The notes under the pieces: generated by a model
What the model was told of the DNA's origin: nothing
Databases searched by the model: none
What the model saw: only the letters and a program-made list of their open reading frames with translations
In this document: positions 32,087 to 40,443 of the stretch, one piece after another
Layout of the letters: every line of letters begins with the position of its first letter
Position numbering within the stretch: position 1 is the first letter of the stretch
Position numbers and translations under genes: made by a program
Assembly (NCBI RefSeq): GCF_011039205.1
Contig: NZ_JAAKEL010000009.1
Coordinates: 48,808-112,807, forward strand
Source: Dysgonomonas sp. ZJ279
GTDB taxonomy: Bacteria; Bacteroidota; Bacteroidia; Bacteroidales; Dysgonomonadaceae
DNA length: 64,000 nt
Direction of reading: 5' to 3'

Positions 32087-32211
32087 TTATAAGTACAATA
32101 AATAGTTTACGTTGTTGTTCAAAATTACAGCAAGTTATTATTACTTTACATGCAGAAATAATAAGTAGGTATTTACCTTGATTATTCGGTTTACAACTAA
32201 AAAAATCACGA

Positions 32212-34056
32212 ATGGATTATTTTAATTATAGAAGACGAGTGTCTTCTGAAACAAGAATTGGTGATACACCACTCGGCGGTAACAACCCGATTCGTGTACA
32301 ATCGATGACTAACACAAATACGAACGACACAGAGGCCAGTGCCGAGCAGGTAATAAAAATTATAGAAGCCGGAGCAGATTATGTGCGACTGACAGCACAA
32401 GGTGTACGCGAGGCTGAAAATTTGCGAAATGTAAAAGAACTGATAAGAAGTAGAGGCTATAAAGCGCCACTTATTGCTGATATTCATTTCAATCCGCGTG
32501 CAGCAGAGGCAGCAGCAAGGATTGTAGAGAAAGTGCGTATAAATCCCGGTAACTTTGTAGACAGGGTGAAAACTTTTGCAACATTTGAATATACGGACGA
32601 AGAATATGCTTTGGAAATAGAAAAGATAAGGGCAAAGCTTATACCGCTATTAGATATATGTAAAGAGCATAAGACTGCTATGCGTATAGGTGTGAACCAC
32701 GGTTCGCTCTCTGACCGTATAATGAACCGTTATGGCGATACTCCCGAAGGCATGGTTGAGTCATGTATGGAATTTTTGCATATTTGTTTGGATGAAGGCT
32801 TTAAAGATATAGCTATATCTATGAAGACGTCCAATACTGTGCTTATGACAAAAGCCGTTCGTCTATTGATTTCTCGTATGGAAAAAGAAGGATTGAACTT
32901 TCCCCTACATCTTGGAGTAACTGAGGCGGGTGACGGTGAAGATGGGCGTATCAAATCGGCTGTTGGTATAGGTACGCTTCTTTCGGATGGTATTGGTGAT
33001 ACAATTCGTGTATCGCTTAGTGAAGACCCCGAACTGGAGGTTCCTGTTGCTCGCAAGCTTGTAGCATATGTTGGTCAGAAAGTCGGTCATCCCGAAATAA
33101 AGGCAGAGGTATATCCGGGATTCTCGCCATTTTCTACCGATCGAAGAAAAACTTATGAGGTAGGGAATATTGGTGGAGACAAATTACCTGTCGTAATTTC
33201 TGATCGTTCGAATGGTAACTTCGAGTTGAACAGCCATTTTTTACCTGACTATATTTATGTAGGTAGTGAATTGCCGGTCCAAGCACCAAAAGCTATACCT
33301 TCTATTATTGATGTAGCAGGCTGGAAGGGTGATGTAAATTCTTACCCACTATTCGATGCTGCTAATTGGAGAGATATCTCAAGTAATAATGCTAAAATCA
33401 AATTCTTAAGACTTTCATATCCCGAGCTGAATAATGATATTATTGCTCTTCTGAAATCAAATCAGTCGATTGTTATTATTCTGACTACTGATCATATTAA
33501 TGGGGTGGGTGAGCAACGCGCTTTCATCCATACACTTATGAATAATGCCTGTGATACACCTATTATAGTAAACCGCCGATATAAAGAAGATGAGGCAGAA
33601 GATATACAGATAAAAGCCGGAGCCGATTTTGGTACAATCTATTTGGATGGATTTGGTAATGGTATTCTGATGCAGAATGAAGGTAAACTGGACCAAAAGA
33701 GTATTGATGCTTATATGTTCGGTATTTTGCAGGCGTCTCGTATCCGTACTAGTAAGACTGAATATATCTCTTGTCCTAGTTGTGGACGAACATTATTCGA
33801 TCTTCAAACGACCGTTGCCCGTGTAAAAGAATCAACAGCACACCTTAAGCACCTGAAGATTGGTGTTATGGGCTGCATTGTAAACGGACCGGGCGAAATG
33901 GCTGATGCCGATTATGGATATGTAGGGGCTGAAAAGGGTAAAATATCCCTTTATAAAAAGAAAGAACTGATAGAAAAGAATATCCCGTCGGAAGAAGCTG
34001 TCGACAGATTAGTGCAGTTAATCAAGTTAAATGGAGATTGGGTAGAACCAAAATAA
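32212..34056 (+). CDS. ispG: 4-hydroxy-3-methylbut-2-enyl diphosphate synthase IspG (long form)
   Basis: A 614-residue Fe-S enzyme of the MEP isoprenoid pathway. The N-terminal TIM barrel holds NPIRVQSMTNTNT, EAGADYVRLTAQG and GVNHGSLSDRIM. The C-terminal reductase-like domain holds the cluster cysteines in SCPSCGRTLFDLQ and VMGCIVNGPGEMADADYGYVG. The extra ~230 residues between them are the known insert of the Bacteroidota/Chlamydia/plant form. It is monocistronic, bounded by terminators on both sides. Confidence 0.97.
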   Translation: MDYFNYRRRVSSETRIGDTPLGGNNPIRVQSMTNTNTNDTEASAEQVIKIIEAGADYVRLTAQGVREAENLRNVKELIRSRGYKAPLIADIHFNPRAAEAAARIVEKVRINPGNFVDRVKTFATFEYTDEEYALEIEKIRAKLIPLLDICKEHKTAMRIGVNHGSLSDRIMNRYGDTPEGMVESCMEFLHICLDEGFKDIAISMKTSNTVLMTKAVRLLISRMEKEGLNFPLHLGVTEAGDGEDGRIKSAVGIGTLLSDGIGDTIRVSLSEDPELEVPVARKLVAYVGQKVGHPEIKAEVYPGFSPFSTDRRKTYEVGNIGGDKLPVVISDRSNGNFELNSHFLPDYIYVGSELPVQAPKAIPSIIDVAGWKGDVNSYPLFDAANWRDISSNNAKIKFLRLSYPELNNDIIALLKSNQSIVIILTTDHINGVGEQRAFIHTLMNNACDTPIIVNRRYKEDEAEDIQIKAGADFGTIYLDGFGNGILMQNEGKLDQKSIDAYMFGILQASRIRTSKTEYISCPSCGRTLFDLQTTVARVKESTAHLKHLKIGVMGCIVNGPGEMADADYGYVGAEKGKISLYKKKELIEKNIPSEEAVDRLVQLIKLNGDWVEPK

Positions 34057-34081
34057 CTCTTGGAGTACTATATATAAATTG

Positions 34082-34118
34082 AAAAGGGTAGGTGTTTTAA
34101 TAAACATCTGCCTTTTTT
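34082..34118 (+). terminator. Terminator after ispG
   Basis: Eleven-base-pair stem with two G-T wobbles (34087-34097 with 34102-34112), 4-base loop and a run of six T. Confidence 0.8.
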
Positions 34119-34173
34119 ATGTGTGAGTAACATTATTTAGCAGCAAGAATGTTAATTATCTCACTATTTAATA

Positions 34174-34181
34174 TAATTTTG
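34174..34181 (+). promoter_or_regulatory. Candidate -7 box for the basic secretory protein gene
   Basis: TAATTTTG matches TAnnTTTG, 62 bases before the ATG at 34244. No clear -33 element. Confidence 0.4.
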
Positions 34182-34243
34182 TCTGTCTTCTATTATAAAA
34201 AGACAGTTAGTGTTGACCTAATTGAACTATAAAACAACAACGA

Positions 34244-35020
34244 ATGAAAAAAATTATTCTAATCCTGATTTTTATAAGCAGTGTAGCTTATCTTAATGCG
34301 CAGGAAAATTGCAAATGGGTTGATCCCAAATGGAGAAATTTCCAATTCCCCGAGATTGAATTTACTAACATGGCAGAAGGAACAGAGGGTTCTGATATCT
34401 ACAAGCGTATTGTGCCTGATGCAGTACCTTTTATTCAGCAGCATGCTTTGTGGGTAGCCCAAACACTTTACTGGTCAGACCAGGATTCTATTCCTAATAT
34501 AGAGAAAATCAAGTATACACTTGAAGATAAAGACGGAATTTCAGCAAAAGGTGGTCAGCCTCCTGTTATCAATATATTCTATAGTTCACGCTGGGTAGAA
34601 AAATCGGAATTAGCCCAAGGTGACGAAAAGGTTCTTTACGAAACGCGCGGTGTATTATATCATGAACTTACTCATGGATTTCAGCTTGAGCCACAAGGAA
34701 TAGGTGGTTACAAGCAAGGAACAGAGTTTTGGGTATTTATAGAAGGTATGGCCGATGCGGTGCGTTTTCATAACGGCTTTTTTCCTGTAAGCGATCGTAA
34801 ACCGGGCGGTAGCTGGATGGATGGATACCGCAAAACAGGTTATTTCTTAGAATGGTTGACTTGCAAAGATCCCGATTTCTTACGTAAGTTTAATAAATCA
34901 GCCCTGGAAATTATTCCATGGAGCTTCGATAAAGCGATGAAACATGTGCTTGGTGAGCAGCATACGACAGATAGTTTATGGTCAGAATACCAAGATTTTT
35001 TGATCAAGAGTCAGAATTAA
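34244..35020 (+). CDS. Basic secretory protein family putative metallopeptidase
   Basis: A 258-residue exported protein with a signal peptide (about 1-19, cleaved after LNAQ). It belongs to the basic secretory protein family known from plant defence proteins. The zinc-binding signature HELTH (in VLYHELTHGFQ) and a downstream glutamate in FIEGMADAVRFHNGFF fit a gluzincin-type peptidase. The later segments GYRKTGYFLEWL and DPDFLRKFNKSA are family-typical. It stands alone with its own promoter and terminator. Peptidase activity is inferred from the motif. Confidence 0.87.
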   Translation: MKKIILILIFISSVAYLNAQENCKWVDPKWRNFQFPEIEFTNMAEGTEGSDIYKRIVPDAVPFIQQHALWVAQTLYWSDQDSIPNIEKIKYTLEDKDGISAKGGQPPVINIFYSSRWVEKSELAQGDEKVLYETRGVLYHELTHGFQLEPQGIGGYKQGTEFWVFIEGMADAVRFHNGFFPVSDRKPGGSWMDGYRKTGYFLEWLTCKDPDFLRKFNKSALEIIPWSFDKAMKHVLGEQHTTDSLWSEYQDFLIKSQN

Positions 35021-35043
35021 GGTAATATTAATTTATATAGATG

Positions 35044-35072
35044 AATAGCTCCACAATGTGGAGCTATTTTTT
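35044..35072 (+). terminator. Terminator after the basic secretory protein gene
   Basis: Eleven-base-pair perfect stem (AATAGCTCCAC at 35044-35054 with 35058-35068), 3-base loop and a T run overlapping the right arm. Confidence 0.88.
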
Positions 35073-35148
35073 TTATTCCATATAGTACATATTTACAGTT
35101 ATTTATAATTTAATTTGAATTTTTTTTGAAAAAAATGTTTGGAAAAGT

Positions 35149-35178
35149 TTTGTATATTAAAAAGAGTGTATATATTTG
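35149..35178 (+). promoter_or_regulatory. Promoter of the first DUF3836 gene
   Basis: TTTG at 35149-35152, 18-base spacer, TATATTTG at 35171-35178. Both Bacteroidota boxes are present. The leader to the ATG at 35253 is about 70 bases. Confidence 0.65.
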
Positions 35179-35252
35179 TGGTGCACTAATTAACTAATAC
35201 ACCAGTTCATTAGTCTTTTGTTTAAATATTAACAACATAAAAATATCAAATT

Positions 35253-35693
35253 ATGAAAACTAAAACATTTATCTTAATCGCAGTTCTTTTTTCTTCAGTA
35301 AGCTTATTTTCTCAACAACGTGGAACAATAGTTTACAATAATATAGACAATACAGGTTCTGTAACAACAAAAGAATGCATCGCTGTCGATAAACAAACAT
35401 TGGCTCCTTTGACTAAATCAACTTATATTTTTGATGCTGACGGAAATAAAATAGAGAAAGTTGTATATACCTGGAGTAATTCGGGATGGGTCGCTAAGCA
35501 AAAGAATGAATACCAGTGTGCCTCAAGCAATCAGCTTGCAAGTTTGATCTATACAGAATGGAATGCGGAAAAAGGCGAATGGTCTGATAAATCGGAATAC
35601 TTGCTTCATACTTATAACGATGGTGGAGAATGGGTTGCTACAAGCCAAATGCGTATAGATAATACCATAACCAATCTCGTGACCGAAAAATAA
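35253..35693 (+). CDS. DUF3836 secreted protein, copy 1
   Basis: A 146-residue exported protein with a signal peptide (about 1-20, ending LFSQQ). The body is a set of short beta motifs of the form YTWSNSGWVAKQKNEY and EWSDKSEYLLHTYNDGGEW, typical of DUF3836 proteins of Bacteroidales. No cysteine at the cleavage site, so it is probably periplasmic or released, not a lipoprotein. It is about 45% identical by eye to the next gene, so the two arose by tandem duplication. Function unknown. Confidence 0.82.
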   Translation: MKTKTFILIAVLFSSVSLFSQQRGTIVYNNIDNTGSVTTKECIAVDKQTLAPLTKSTYIFDADGNKIEKVVYTWSNSGWVAKQKNEYQCASSNQLASLIYTEWNAEKGEWSDKSEYLLHTYNDGGEWVATSQMRIDNTITNLVTEK

Positions 35694-35834
35694 TTTAGTC
35701 TTTTGATGTCTTTTAATTGAAATTCTTTATCAAAAACTGTAACTATTGGTATCTAACATCGTCATATATGTAAAGAGCAGAAGGATGCTGTTTTAATGAA
35801 AACGATTTAATAATGAACTCTAAAAAATACGGTA

Positions 35835-36287
35835 ATGAAAGTAAAATTAATAATACTAGTCGCAGTACTTTTTTTCTCAATAAGTTTATTCTCTCAGCAA
35901 GAAGATGGAACTATAGTTTACAACAACTTTGATAATACAAATTCAGGATCTACAAAAGAGTATATAACTGTAGATCAAAGGACATCGACTCCGTTGAAAA
36001 AAGTTACACACCTGTTTGATACTGCCGGAAATAAATTGGCAAGAACCCTATATGCCTGGACTGATGAAGGATGGATTGGTACTCAAAAAACAGAATTTGT
36101 CTATAACAAAGACAATCAGGTCGCAGCTATCCTTTATACAAAATGGGACTCAAAAAGATATGCTTGGTCTGACAAATCTGAATACGTAATCTATGCCTAT
36201 AACGACAGGCATGAGTGGGTAGCAGAGAGCCGTATCGAAGTAAATTCAAATGGTACGGATATGGCCGGGATATCGACTTCAAGATAA
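35835..36287 (+). CDS. DUF3836 secreted protein, copy 2
   Basis: A 150-residue paralogue of the preceding gene, with the same signal peptide type (ILVAVLFFSISLFSQQ) and matching GTIVYNN, DKSEY and YND-EWVA segments, but a diverged C-terminus (MAGISTSR). The 141-base gap between the copies contains no exact -7 box and no terminator, so read-through from the first promoter is plausible. A hairpin follows the gene. Confidence 0.82.
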   Translation: MKVKLIILVAVLFFSISLFSQQEDGTIVYNNFDNTNSGSTKEYITVDQRTSTPLKKVTHLFDTAGNKLARTLYAWTDEGWIGTQKTEFVYNKDNQVAAILYTKWDSKRYAWSDKSEYVIYAYNDRHEWVAESRIEVNSNGTDMAGISTSR

Positions 36288-36313
36288 GATTGATGATAAG
36301 TTTAGTTAATTAA

Positions 36314-36349
36314 TAGCCCCTTGGTGATCGTGAGATTGTTAAGGGGTTA
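36314..36349 (+). terminator. Probable terminator after the DUF3836 pair
   Basis: Nine-base-pair stem (TAGCCCCTT at 36314-36322 with AAGGGGTTA at 36341-36349) and an 18-base loop. The T-rich tail is weak (CTTCTTTAT). Confidence 0.55.
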
Positions 36350-36430
36350 CTTCTTTATAATATCCATATAATACGGTGGTTAACCAATTTAATTTATTAA
36401 CCAGATCTGGTCTATTTTTTAAATATATAG

Positions 36431-36459
36431 TTGTGAATCGTTAAATTTTATTAGATTTG
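36431..36459 (+). promoter_or_regulatory. Promoter of the TPR-HTH regulator gene
   Basis: TTG at 36431-36433, 18-base spacer, TAGATTTG at 36452-36459. Leader of about 100 bases to the chosen ATG at 36566. Confidence 0.6.
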
Positions 36460-36565
36460 CATTTGTTATTATACACAAGAGTTCCATTTGATCGTCAAAC
36501 TATGAAGTTGTTTGTCAGTTTACTCAACAGTTTTTCAGACACCTTTTATAATTCATATTACAGCT

Positions 36566-38218
36566 ATGAAAACATTAATATTCAGAAAGAGAAAAGGCAT
36601 TTTCGTATTTATGCTCCTATTAATTTCTCTTTTTTCTTGTAAAGACAATAAAGAATCACTCGATTTACTGTCACAGGCCCAAGGGATAATGTATCTAAAA
36701 CCTGATAGTGCGCTTATCTTATTAGACTCTATTAAATCTCCCGAATCTTTGAGTAAAAATAATTACATGCAATATGTAGTCGCAAATGTTCAGGCAAAGT
36801 ACAAAAACTATAAAGATATAACTTCCGATACCCTTATTTTCGTAGCTAGAGATTATTTTAAGAAAAAAGATGATGATCCCAAACAAATAGCTTTAGCCAC
36901 TTTTTATTCAGGAGCTTACTTTTATGAAAAGGGTTCTGTTCGGGACGCAATGGCGGAGTATCTTAAAGCAGCAAAGTACGCTGAAGAATCGAATGATTTG
37001 CATCTTAATGGGTTGATTCAGAGTTCTATTGGTTATCTGTATCTTAAGGAATATGTATATGATAGTGCTGTAGTCCGTTATGAACGAGCACTAGAATACT
37101 ATAATAAGATTCCAAACAGTGATTCAGTGATTGTTCGTACTTTGTGCTCACTATATACAACATGTACTGTTGCTAAGCGGTATGAAAGTGCAGATATGTA
37201 TTATACCAGAGGCCTTGCAATAGCCAAGCAAATGAAAAGTAAATATTATGAGTATATGTTGGACTGGCATATTGGCCTCGCTCTTGCCCAGAGAGAAGAG
37301 TATGATAAGAGCAGATATTACCTTCGAAGAGCCTTAGCTTCTAGTTCTAATGCTCAAGACTCTTTGAAACTTAGACTATCTTTATCCAGATTGTATTTAG
37401 ATGTGGATCAGTTGGATTCTGCTCGTTACTTTGCTGAACCTCTAAAAGATAAAGTTTCACAATTATCTGACATATCGACGAAGATGAGGATTTATTCTGT
37501 TTTGTCCAGATTAGAAGCAAAACAGGGAAATTATAAAGGTGCCTATGATTATCTTGTTTTAGATCAAAAGATGTATGAAGCACTAAAGGAAAAGCAGCAA
37601 TCTTTGGGGTTGAGGGAGATAGAGAAAAAATATGATCTTTCTGAAAAAGAAAAAAAAATGCTTGAGCTGCAAATGCGGGAATATATTATTGGATTAGTTG
37701 CATTGTTAGCTATATTATTGCTAATAATAGCAGTACTCGCTATAAGGGTTATCCGGAATAAACATAGACTGGAGAAAAGGAATAATGCATTCTTAAATAA
37801 GCAAATGAAAAATATGATGTATCTGAATAGTATATACAAAAATATTGCCGAAGAGTCTGCCGCTTTTGAGAAAGAGATAGAAGCACTATCCATTACTTAT
37901 GGCATAAAAGAAAAATCGAAAGGTTATGAACAAATACGTACTTCATTGAAAAATATGAAAAAAGAAACTGAGCAACGTTTGTCGGAACTGACTTTTGACT
38001 ATATGGAAACACAATCTGTGCACCCTAAAATACTATCGACGCTTAACTCAGCTGATTTATTATTCCTCTCTCTTAGCTATTGTGGTTACGAGACGAAAGA
38101 TATTTCCATCATTATGGGTGTAAAACCTCATGCTTTGCAAATGAGAAAGTCGAGATTAATTAAAAAATTGCAAGAAATTAATATTTCGGACACTCGTATA
38201 TCGTCTTTTCTTGAATAA
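36566..38218 (+). CDS. Membrane-spanning TPR protein with cytoplasmic helix-turn-helix (DUF6377-like)
   Basis: A 550-residue protein. The ATG at 36566 gives a basic N-terminus and lipoprotein-like signal (FVFMLLLISLFSC); the frame extends to 36512 without a better signal. Residues ~30-360 are helical tetratricopeptide-like repeats (for example LIQSSIGYLYLKEYVYDSAVVRYERALEYY). A strong membrane helix lies at about 372-395 (IIGLVALLAILLLIIAVLAI), followed by a coiled coil and a LuxR-like helix-turn-helix (about 495-540, DISIIMGVKPHALQMRKSRLIKKL). This predicts periplasmic sensing and a cytoplasmic DNA-binding end in one chain, without a kinase. Small secreted proteins flank it. Confidence 0.8.
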   Translation: MKTLIFRKRKGIFVFMLLLISLFSCKDNKESLDLLSQAQGIMYLKPDSALILLDSIKSPESLSKNNYMQYVVANVQAKYKNYKDITSDTLIFVARDYFKKKDDDPKQIALATFYSGAYFYEKGSVRDAMAEYLKAAKYAEESNDLHLNGLIQSSIGYLYLKEYVYDSAVVRYERALEYYNKIPNSDSVIVRTLCSLYTTCTVAKRYESADMYYTRGLAIAKQMKSKYYEYMLDWHIGLALAQREEYDKSRYYLRRALASSSNAQDSLKLRLSLSRLYLDVDQLDSARYFAEPLKDKVSQLSDISTKMRIYSVLSRLEAKQGNYKGAYDYLVLDQKMYEALKEKQQSLGLREIEKKYDLSEKEKKMLELQMREYIIGLVALLAILLLIIAVLAIRVIRNKHRLEKRNNAFLNKQMKNMMYLNSIYKNIAEESAAFEKEIEALSITYGIKEKSKGYEQIRTSLKNMKKETEQRLSELTFDYMETQSVHPKILSTLNSADLLFLSLSYCGYETKDISIIMGVKPHALQMRKSRLIKKLQEINISDTRISSFLE

Positions 38219-38340
38219 ATTACCCTCACATAATCCTACATTTGTTTTGGTAGTTGTCACAAATATTTAATAACAGAATCATATCTATTTAATTATTACT
38301 TATATAAAAAATAAATACTTGTCACATTTTATAGTGGGTA

Positions 38341-38371
38341 TTGTTTTGTGAATAACTTCTACATACTTTTG
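38341..38371 (+). promoter_or_regulatory. Promoter of the DUF3244 gene
   Basis: TTG at 38341-38343, 20-base spacer, TACTTTTG at 38364-38371. The leader of about 115 bases is long for so small a gene. Confidence 0.6.
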
Positions 38372-38492
38372 TAGTGAACGATAAGCAAAGTTGAATTTGT
38401 TTAATGTAAGCTAACACCTTTTTAGTATTAATATAATATTAGCCTAGAATTTAAATTACATTAAATAAATTTAAACATTAAACAGTAAGCTT

Positions 38493-38918
38493 ATGAAAAC
38501 AAAGAAAACAAAAAGTTGTTTACTATTTATAATATTAGTTACTTTTTCTATAACCGGGTCTCATGCTGTAGCTAATTCTTTCTATTCTGATATTGAATAT
38601 AATGTTAGCGACGAAAGAAAGAATATAGATTGCATTGATGACGGCAATTCAGCTCAACCCCGTTCGCTGGTAGAGCAAGCATTTAAAGGTTATTATATAG
38701 TAGGTGGATATGCTGAAATAACATTCAGAGTTAATTTGAATACAGTTTCAGTAACAATAGCAGGAGATAATGGATTTGTGGTTTACGAAGAGTCGGTAAA
38801 CGCAGCAATCAAACCTACTTTAAATATTGATATATCGAATTATCCTATAGGTTCTTATCGTCTTTCTATTGTGGGGGAGAATGGAGCTAGGTATTATGGG
38901 AATTTCGTAATCGATTAA
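38493..38918 (+). CDS. DUF3244 small secreted protein
   Basis: A 141-residue exported protein. Signal peptide about 1-27 (LLFIILVTFSITGSHAVA). The mature part ends in an Ig-like beta-sandwich with the DUF3244 pattern: NLNTVSVTIAGDNGFVVYEESV, then LNIDISNYPIGSYRLSIVGENGARYYGNFVI. Such proteins are common in Bacteroidales and of unknown function, often close to TPR-HTH genes like the one upstream. It has its own promoter and a hairpin terminator. Possibly a target or ligand of the upstream regulator; this is inference. Confidence 0.8.
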   Translation: MKTKKTKSCLLFIILVTFSITGSHAVANSFYSDIEYNVSDERKNIDCIDDGNSAQPRSLVEQAFKGYYIVGGYAEITFRVNLNTVSVTIAGDNGFVVYEESVNAAIKPTLNIDISNYPIGSYRLSIVGENGARYYGNFVID

Positions 38919-39084
38919 AAAGAACATTTTGAGTTTAATCATGGTGATGATTTATACTTACAATAAATAAATAAAGTCAGTAAATCCTTTAGATAAATAG
39001 ATGCTTAACTTGTTCATAGTTGTAGTGTTTACAATTTGGATGACAGTCTATTTTTCTATTATTTCTAGGTAAGGTGTTTTTAAT

Positions 39085-39118
39085 GAAGAGTTCGCAAACG
39101 TCGGTTTGTGGACTCTTC
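39085..39118 (+). terminator. Hairpin after the DUF3244 gene
   Basis: Fifteen-base-pair stem with two G-T wobbles (39085-39099 with 39104-39118) and the tetraloop GTCG, followed by TTGATTTT. It lies 167 bases after the stop. Confidence 0.65.
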
Positions 39119-39192
39119 TTGATTTTAGGCAAATCGGAACAATATCACATACTTAGTTGTTTTAACTCTATATTTACTAATAAATAAACATT

Positions 39193-39444
39193 ATGGGAAT
39201 TATAGGTTCGATAATTATAGGTATTCTTGCCGGTTTTCTTGCCGGGAAGATATTCAAAGGAAGAGGTTTCGGTTTGGTTGTAAATTTGATAGTTGGTATA
39301 CTTGGTGGAGTAATAGGTGGTTGGCTGTTCAGCCTTTTGGGGCTGAGTGTTAATGGGACTATCGGTTCGTTGGTGACAGCAACTATAGGAGCACTTGTGT
39401 TGCTGTGGATTGTTTCCTTATTTAAAGGTAAATCGAACGTGTAA
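39193..39444 (+). CDS. GlsB/YeaQ/YmgE-family stress membrane protein
   Basis: An 83-residue, Gly-rich protein with three membrane helices: GIIGSIIIGILAGFLAG, LVVNLIVGILGGVIGGWLFSLLG and GSLVTATIGALVLLWIVSLF. The motif GILAGFLAGKIFKGRGFG is the family signature. These transglycosylase-associated proteins are induced by general stress and have no settled mechanism. It ends at a perfect bidirectional terminator shared with the aquaporin gene. Confidence 0.93.
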   Translation: MGIIGSIIIGILAGFLAGKIFKGRGFGLVVNLIVGILGGVIGGWLFSLLGLSVNGTIGSLVTATIGALVLLWIVSLFKGKSNV

Positions 39445-39465
39445 TATAACTCTTCATACATACAA

Positions 39466-39497
39466 AAACGGCGATAAGGATATCCTTATCGCCGTTT
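39466..39497. terminator. Bidirectional terminator, perfect 32-bp palindrome
   Basis: Sixteen-base perfect arms (39466-39481 and 39482-39497) centred on GATATC, between convergent genes. T-rich tails are present on both strands, stronger on the minus strand. Confidence 0.9.
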
Positions 39498-39517
39498 GTT
39501 ATATGTGATTATATATT

Positions 39518-40189
39518 TTAAGCTTCCGCTTCTGCTGTATCAATACTCTTCCAAGTCAATGCAGCAATAGCAGCGCCGAGAAACGGCGCAACGATAAACA
39601 GCCACAATTGAGATAGCGCCTCACCTCCTTGGAATATGGCCGGTCCTATACTACGGGCTGGATTTACCGAAGTGCCGGTGATTGGGATACATACAATATG
39701 TATCATGACCAATGTTAGACCTATCGCTATACCTGCAAAATTATTCGGTGCGCCTTTCGATGTTGAGCCAAACACTACGAGTAGGAATATGAATGTAAAT
39801 ACTGTTTCTGCTACAAATGCAGGAAGCAGGTTAGTATAACCGTTAGCGCCAGTAAGTGTTGTGGTCGAGCCTGAGTCCCTGGCCAATACATACAGTATGG
39901 CAGAGCCGATAATCGCACCTACCACTTGAAAGATCATATACATTCCGGCATCTTTCGCCGATATTTTCTTTGCAATAAGCATTCCTAGTGTGATAGCAGG
40001 ATTGATATGACATCCCGATATTTTGCCTATGGCATAGACCATCGCTACAACAGATAGTCCAAAAGCAAAGGCTACGCCTAGTGTGCCTACGGAGGCAAAA
40101 GGTTGAGCTGCTCCGGCGAACACAGCGCTACCGCATCCAATAAGGACAAGAACCATTGTTCCTATCATCTCAGCAATGTACTTCTTCAT
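39518..40189 (-). CDS. Aquaporin (MIP family, AqpZ-like)
   Basis: A 223-residue channel with six membrane helices and two half-helices carrying the NPA motifs: HINPAITLG and SVNPARSIGPA. The second motif with Arg after NPA, and the compact size, fit a water channel (AqpZ) more than a glycerol facilitator. I chose ATG 40189 (MKKYIAEMIGTMVLVLIGCG), the family start; an in-frame ATG 33 bases upstream would add a polar stretch. The gene converges with the GlsB-like gene, suggesting an osmotic-stress pair only by position. Confidence 0.94.
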   Translation of the reverse strand: MKKYIAEMIGTMVLVLIGCGSAVFAGAAQPFASVGTLGVAFAFGLSVVAMVYAIGKISGCHINPAITLGMLIAKKISAKDAGMYMIFQVVGAIIGSAILYVLARDSGSTTTLTGANGYTNLLPAFVAETVFTFIFLLVVFGSTSKGAPNNFAGIAIGLTLVMIHIVCIPITGTSVNPARSIGPAIFQGGEALSQLWLFIVAPFLGAAIAALTWKSIDTAEAEA

Positions 40190-40235
40190 TTTTGTTTGAT
40201 TTAATTTAATTAAACGTTTCATGAATCCTTAAAGC

Positions 40236-40257
40236 CAATAACATCAATGCGTTATTG
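40236..40257. promoter_or_regulatory. Small inverted repeat upstream of the aquaporin gene
   Basis: CAATAAC (40236-40242) and GTTATTG (40251-40257), perfect 7-base arms with an 8-base spacer, about 47 bases before the aquaporin start. Could be a binding site or leader hairpin. Confidence 0.35.
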
Positions 40258-40408
40258 AGTTTCTCTTTGGAGAATAAACATATATTTAGATATTTTTGTT
40301 CATATAAATATTCCTTAATATATTCATCGTCATTATTTTAAATTATATATAGTGTCGATTGTGGTGAAATAATGTTAAACATTTGGTATAGTCGAAAAAT
40401 ATACTTTC

Positions 40409-40418
40409 ATTTGCAAAT
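40409..40418. promoter_or_regulatory. Candidate operator upstream of the MarR-type gene
   Basis: Perfect 10-base palindrome ATTTGCAAAT 26 bases before the MarR ATG, with another GCAAAT half-site about 20 bases downstream. A binding site for the MarR protein is possible but unsupported by conservation data. Confidence 0.35.
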
Positions 40419-40443
40419 AGTTTCTGCTAGCAAATAATATTAT

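Noticed and set aside
36457..36642. 61-codon frame at the start of the TPR-HTH region
   Set aside because: Overlaps the promoter box and the leader of the real gene in a different frame.
39177..39461. 94-codon frame antisense to the GlsB-like gene
   Set aside because: Proline-rich and without family features; it is the mirror of a clear small membrane protein and crosses its terminator region.
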